Origin: Bacteroidetes bacterium UBA7368
GTDB taxonomy: Bacteria > Bacteroidota > Rhodothermia > Rhodothermales > UBA10348
Direction: 5' to 3'
Length of the DNA stretch: 27,392 nt
Assembly: GCA_002469915.1 (NCBI GenBank)
Contig: DKOG01000100.1
Location: 1 to 27,392, forward strand
Part shown: piece after piece, positions 24,779 through 27,392 of the stretch
How the letters are laid out: the number at the start of each line of letters is the position of its first letter
Position numbering within the stretch: position 1 is the stretch's first letter
Position numbers and translations under genes: made by a program
The notes under the pieces: model-generated
Told to the model about the DNA's origin: nothing
What the model saw: the letters and a program-made list of their open reading frames with translations, nothing else
Databases searched by the model: none

Positions 24779-25359
24779 TGAGAAATCTCCTCAAAGAACA
24801 TTCTTAATTTTTTTTCATCTTTCATACCAGGCGCACTTTCAACACCACTGCAGACATCAATTGCAAACGGGCGCAACAAAGCTGCTCGCCGCACGTTATC
24901 AATACCAAGGCCGCCGGCAATAAACACATTACTGACATCCTCTGGCAACATCGTCCAATCAAACACATGCCCGGTGCCACCATAGGCTGATTCATGATAT
25001 GCATCTAACAAGTAATAATCTGCCTGACTCTGACCCATAGGCTGTAAATCATCTTCATCCTTAACACGAATCGCTTCTATCATTGTCAACGCATCCAACT
25101 TTCTCACCACAGGTCGGTAAATTTGCACTGCTTTCAAACCTGCAACGTCAGCAATCTTTATCACTTCATCATCTGTTTGCTCAACAAACACACCCAAGGG
25201 TATTGCCGTCGTCAGCGCTTCAATTATTTGCCTCGCAACCTCAGGTGACACACAACGCTTAGAGGCGTTAGCAAAAATAAACCCGATAAAATCTGCGCCC
25301 AAACGCTCCGCCAGCAAGGCATCTTCAACACGCGTTATTCCACAGACCTTGACCTTCAT
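24772..25359 (-). CDS. trpF: Phosphoribosylanthranilate isomerase
   Basis: Third step of the anthranilate branch (Amadori rearrangement). A 195-residue single-domain TIM barrel, not fused to TrpC as in E. coli. Cys6 in [10 protein letters not shown] and Asp119 in [21 protein letters not shown] are the general base and acid. [11 protein letters not shown] and [16 protein letters not shown] are the phosphate-binding loops. The ATG overlaps the trpC stop as ATGA. The only member of the operon with a weak Shine-Dalgarno (AAGG). Confidence 0.96.
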   Translation of the reverse strand: MKVKVCGITRVEDALLAERLGADFIGFIFANASKRCVSPEVARQIIEALTTAIPLGVFVEQTDDEVIKIADVAGLKAVQIYRPVVRKLDALTMIEAIRVKDEDDLQPMGQSQADYYLLDAYHESAYGGTGHVFDWTMLPEDVSNVFIAGGLGIDNVRRAALLRPFAIDVCSGVESAPGMKDEKKLRMFFEEISQC

Positions 25360-26111
25360 GCAGAACCTTGAATTTCTTTGATAAAGGCGGCCTTATTCTC
25401 GGCTTGCATTAAAGCCGTCCCAATTAAGACGCCGTTTATTCTGTCAGGGTATGAAACCACATCACCAGGTTGCTGAACGCCAGAGGCGCTGATGACGCAC
25501 ACATCTTCAGGAAATTGATCGCACAGTTGCACACTGTTTTTGGTGTTCATTGAGAAATCTTTTAGGTCACGATTATTAATGCCGATAATTTTTGGCGACA
25601 ACTTCAATGCCCGCTCAACTTCCGTAATATTTTGCACTTCGATGAGCGCGGCCATTCCTAATGACTCTATCGCTTGTTTTAACTCCACTAACTCTTCATC
25701 AGACAAGACTGACATCATCAGCAGACAAGCATCGGCTCCCGCTGATCGCGCCAGTCGTACTTGTTTAACATCTATAAAAAAATCTTTACACAATATGGGC
25801 ACATCAACCGCTCGCTGTACGTCACGCAAATGATCGATATGACCATTAAAAAACAGTTGATCGGTTAACACTGACAAAGCATCAGCGCCACCAACGACAT
25901 ACTCACGCGCAATACTGATAGGGTTATAACCTTGCACAATCACACCGGCCGATGGTGATCTAGACTTTAACTCCGCAATCACCCCTAAATAATCTTGCAA
26001 AAAAGGGGTGATAAAATTATTCGTTGAATTAACCAATGCTGCATCCTCAATAAAAGGAATGCGTTCGACCTCAACCCGTTTATTGGCAATGATGTCACCA
26101 AGGATGGTCAT
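25356..26111 (-). CDS. trpC: Indole-3-glycerol-phosphate synthase
   Basis: Fourth step of tryptophan synthesis (ring closure with decarboxylation). At 251 residues it is on the family norm. VIAELKSRSPSAG (44-56) holds the substrate lysine. Later motifs are DALSVLTDQLFFNGHIDHL, PILCKDFFIDVKQVRLARSAGADACLLM with the catalytic lysine, ALIEVQN with the glutamate, IGINNRDLKDF, and ISASGVQ. Overlaps trpD and trpF as ATGA on both sides. AGGAGA precedes the start at 7 bases. Confidence 0.97.
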   Translation of the reverse strand: MTILGDIIANKRVEVERIPFIEDAALVNSTNNFITPFLQDYLGVIAELKSRSPSAGVIVQGYNPISIAREYVVGGADALSVLTDQLFFNGHIDHLRDVQRAVDVPILCKDFFIDVKQVRLARSAGADACLLMMSVLSDEELVELKQAIESLGMAALIEVQNITEVERALKLSPKIIGINNRDLKDFSMNTKNSVQLCDQFPEDVCVISASGVQQPGDVVSYPDRINGVLIGTALMQAENKAAFIKEIQGSA

Positions 26112-27073
26112 AACTTCGTCTCCTGTAATCGTGTCAGCACCGTCATTGCATCACCGCTGAGTAATGCTTGATTCGCTTGTATTAAAGCTACCTCTAGCGT
26201 GATGTCTTTACTGACTGAAATGGCAGCTGCTGCATTTAATAAAACAATATCTCGAGCAGGCCCTTTATCTTCGCCGGACAAGATAGATTCTGTCATTTTT
26301 GCATTGAACTCACTATCGCCCCCTTGGATCTTGTCAATACCGGCGTAACGCAAACCCAGCGTGGCCACATCCAACGTGGCGTGGGTTAGCTGACCTTTTG
26401 CAATATCGATAACCCGATTGTTATCAGACAACCCCAGCTCATCCAAACCCGACCCAAAACACACCATCGCTTTCTCAACATGCATTGCGCTTAAGGTTTC
26501 AGCAAATGGCGAAAGCAACGCTTTGTCATAAACACCAATAACAAAACGTTTCACACCGGCGGGATTGAGCAAGGGACCTAACAAATTAAAAATGCTTCGG
26601 TGCCCCGTTTTCGCAAGTTGCTTCCTTGCTGCTGCAACGTTTGCAAAACTCGGGTGAAAAAATCGGGCAAATATGAAGGCAACGCCACAAGCATCAAATT
26701 GCGTCTGCACTTCTTTTGGGGTTTTAGGAATGGGAATGTCTAGGGCATCTAGCAGATCAAAACTACCGGACAAACTCGTTGCCGCTCGATTGCCATGCTT
26801 TAACACGGGTGCGCCTGCACCAGCTGCGACCAAAGTAGCCGTTGTTGATATATTAAAAGTGCCACTTTTATCGCCACCCGTGCCAACAAGATCAATCGCG
26901 CCCGGTGCGTCAATATTCACGCGAATTGCTTGGCTTAACGCATAATCCACACAGGCTGCTAACACATCACTGGAAATGCTGTCTTCGGGAAGTTCGGTCA
27001 ACAATTGAACTTGGTCATCAACGGATAGCGCATCATCACTGAGCAATTTTTTAAATGCATCTAGCTTGCGCAT
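26108..27073 (-). CDS. trpD: Anthranilate phosphoribosyltransferase
   Basis: Second step of tryptophan synthesis, adding phosphoribose to anthranilate. From the ATG at 27073 (GGGGA 7 bases upstream) it has 321 residues. LVGTGGDKSGTFNIST (62-77) is the PRPP-binding signature. Further matches are LKHGNRAATSLSGSFDLLDAL, ARFFHPSF, RSIFNLLGPLLNPA, and GSGLDELGL. The signature comes about 15 residues earlier than in E. coli, so the N-terminal helical domain is somewhat short. The frame is open 52 codons further up, but that runs through a terminator hairpin and is not TrpD-like. First gene of trpD-C-F-B-A-aroF. trpE and trpG are not in the window. Confidence 0.96.
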   Translation of the reverse strand: MRKLDAFKKLLSDDALSVDDQVQLLTELPEDSISSDVLAACVDYALSQAIRVNIDAPGAIDLVGTGGDKSGTFNISTTATLVAAGAGAPVLKHGNRAATSLSGSFDLLDALDIPIPKTPKEVQTQFDACGVAFIFARFFHPSFANVAAARKQLAKTGHRSIFNLLGPLLNPAGVKRFVIGVYDKALLSPFAETLSAMHVEKAMVCFGSGLDELGLSDNNRVIDIAKGQLTHATLDVATLGLRYAGIDKIQGGDSEFNAKMTESILSGEDKGPARDIVLLNAAAAISVSKDITLEVALIQANQALLSGDAMTVLTRLQETKL

Positions 27074-27092
27074 ATTTATTTCCCCATCTGAC

Positions 27093-27117
27093 AAAAAACC
27101 CGCCTGATTGGCGGGTT
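27093..27117 (-). promoter_or_regulatory. Attenuator-like intrinsic terminator in the trpD leader
   Basis: On the minus strand AACCCGCC-AATCA-GGCGGGTT forms a perfect 8-bp stem, followed by a T run that ends 20 bases before the trpD ATG. It points into trpD. No same-strand gene is visible upstream because the next gene runs the other way, so it looks like a leader attenuator for the operon. No Trp-codon-rich leader peptide is visible. Confidence 0.7.
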
Positions 27118-27132
27118 GAGATTCAATAAACC

Positions 27133-27208
27133 AGTCTAACCTTTGAACATATTGTTTGTCAATCTCGCCATATACCGCTACTATAGTCCGATGAACTCTC
27201 TCAAACAA
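27133..27208 (-). promoter_or_regulatory. Two alternative candidate promoters for the trp operon
   Basis: Option A on the minus strand is TTGACA (27162-27157), 18 bases, TAGACT (27138-27133), starting about 9 bases before the attenuator stem. Option B is TTGTTT (27208-27203), 17 bases, TATAGT (27185-27180). It would transcribe an 11-codon reading frame (MARLTNNMFKG, no Trp) before the stem. Neither is decisive. Confidence 0.35.
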
Positions 27209-27392
27209 GCACAAGCATTCCACCAACACGGCAACTTTAATGAAGCAAAGAAGTGCTATGAAAAATGTTTAGCCGAAAAGCCTGATGACAGTGACGTATT
27301 ACATGGATTAGGTATATTACATGCGCAATTAAGCGAGTATGATGCCGCCTTAAATTATCTTGAAAAAGCGGTCGCTTTATCGCCCGAAGCTG
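27191..27392 (+). CDS. Tetratricopeptide-repeat protein, 3'-truncated by the window edge
   Basis: 67 codons are visible before the window ends, divergent from trpD. The sequence is two TPR units: QAQAFHQHGNFNEAKKCYEKCLAEKPDD and VLHGLGILHAQLSEYDAALNYLEKAVALSPEA, with the usual A/G-x-x-Y/F-x-A-x-x-x-Y/F-x-x-A/C-x-x-x-x-P spacing. No signal peptide at the start, so cytosolic at least at its N-terminus. The rest and any enzymatic domain lie beyond the edge. The ATG at 27191 lacks a Shine-Dalgarno. Confidence 0.8.
   Translation, partial: MNSLKQAQAFHQHGNFNEAKKCYEKCLAEKPDDSDVLHGLGILHAQLSEYDAALNYLEKAVALSPEA

Noticed and set aside
27074..27229. An N-terminal extension of TrpD using the in-frame ATG at 27229.
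   Set aside because: It would overlap the divergent TPR gene and translate the terminator hairpin; the ATG at 27073 has a proper ribosome site.

Overview
The window is a gene-dense bacterial chromosome segment with two parts. Positions 1 to about 21,680 look like Bacteroidota in the broad sense, and my best guess is the Rhodothermia/Balneolia side. The reasons are parA-parB followed by a DUF5683 protein, a Bacteroidota-style serine palmitoyltransferase, a DUF5989 micro-protein, and start codons that mostly lack a Shine-Dalgarno sequence. Positions about 21,790 to 27,392 hold a tight trpD-C-F-B-A-aroF operon and the start of a TPR gene. This part looks AT-richer, and five of its six operon genes have clear Shine-Dalgarno sequences. 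It may be a horizontally acquired block or an assembly join.

Layout of the left part: the 3' end of radA; rpiA; two MacB/FtsX-type ABC permeases; a 52-aa DUF5989 gene overlapping a GNAT acetyltransferase tail to tail; a UvrD/PcrA-like helicase; parA, parB and DUF5683; a candidate sphingolipid unit (serine palmitoyltransferase, a GNAT-like candidate ceramide synthase, a HAD phosphatase); a 1.2-kb non-coding stretch; a rhomboid protease behind a divergent sigma-70-like factor; a universal stress protein; DsbD; rpsF-rpsR-rplI; prfA; and an unknown membrane-anchored small protein.

The most unusual object is the gap at 13,407-14,625, which holds no convincing protein gene. On the minus strand it has a near-consensus sigma-70 promoter (TTGACT, 17 bases, TATAAT). 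About 600-750 nt of hairpin-rich sequence follows, with five short stems that all carry canonical UUCG or GNRA tetraloops only when read on the minus strand. Terminator-like hairpins with U-runs end it. I read this as a large structured non-coding RNA that I cannot assign to a known family.

Other points: a perfect 16-bp hairpin inside the radA coding sequence, a 22-bp perfect palindrome inside the helicase gene, and an attenuator-like terminator just upstream of trpD. Functional calls rest on motifs recognised by eye; no database search was run.
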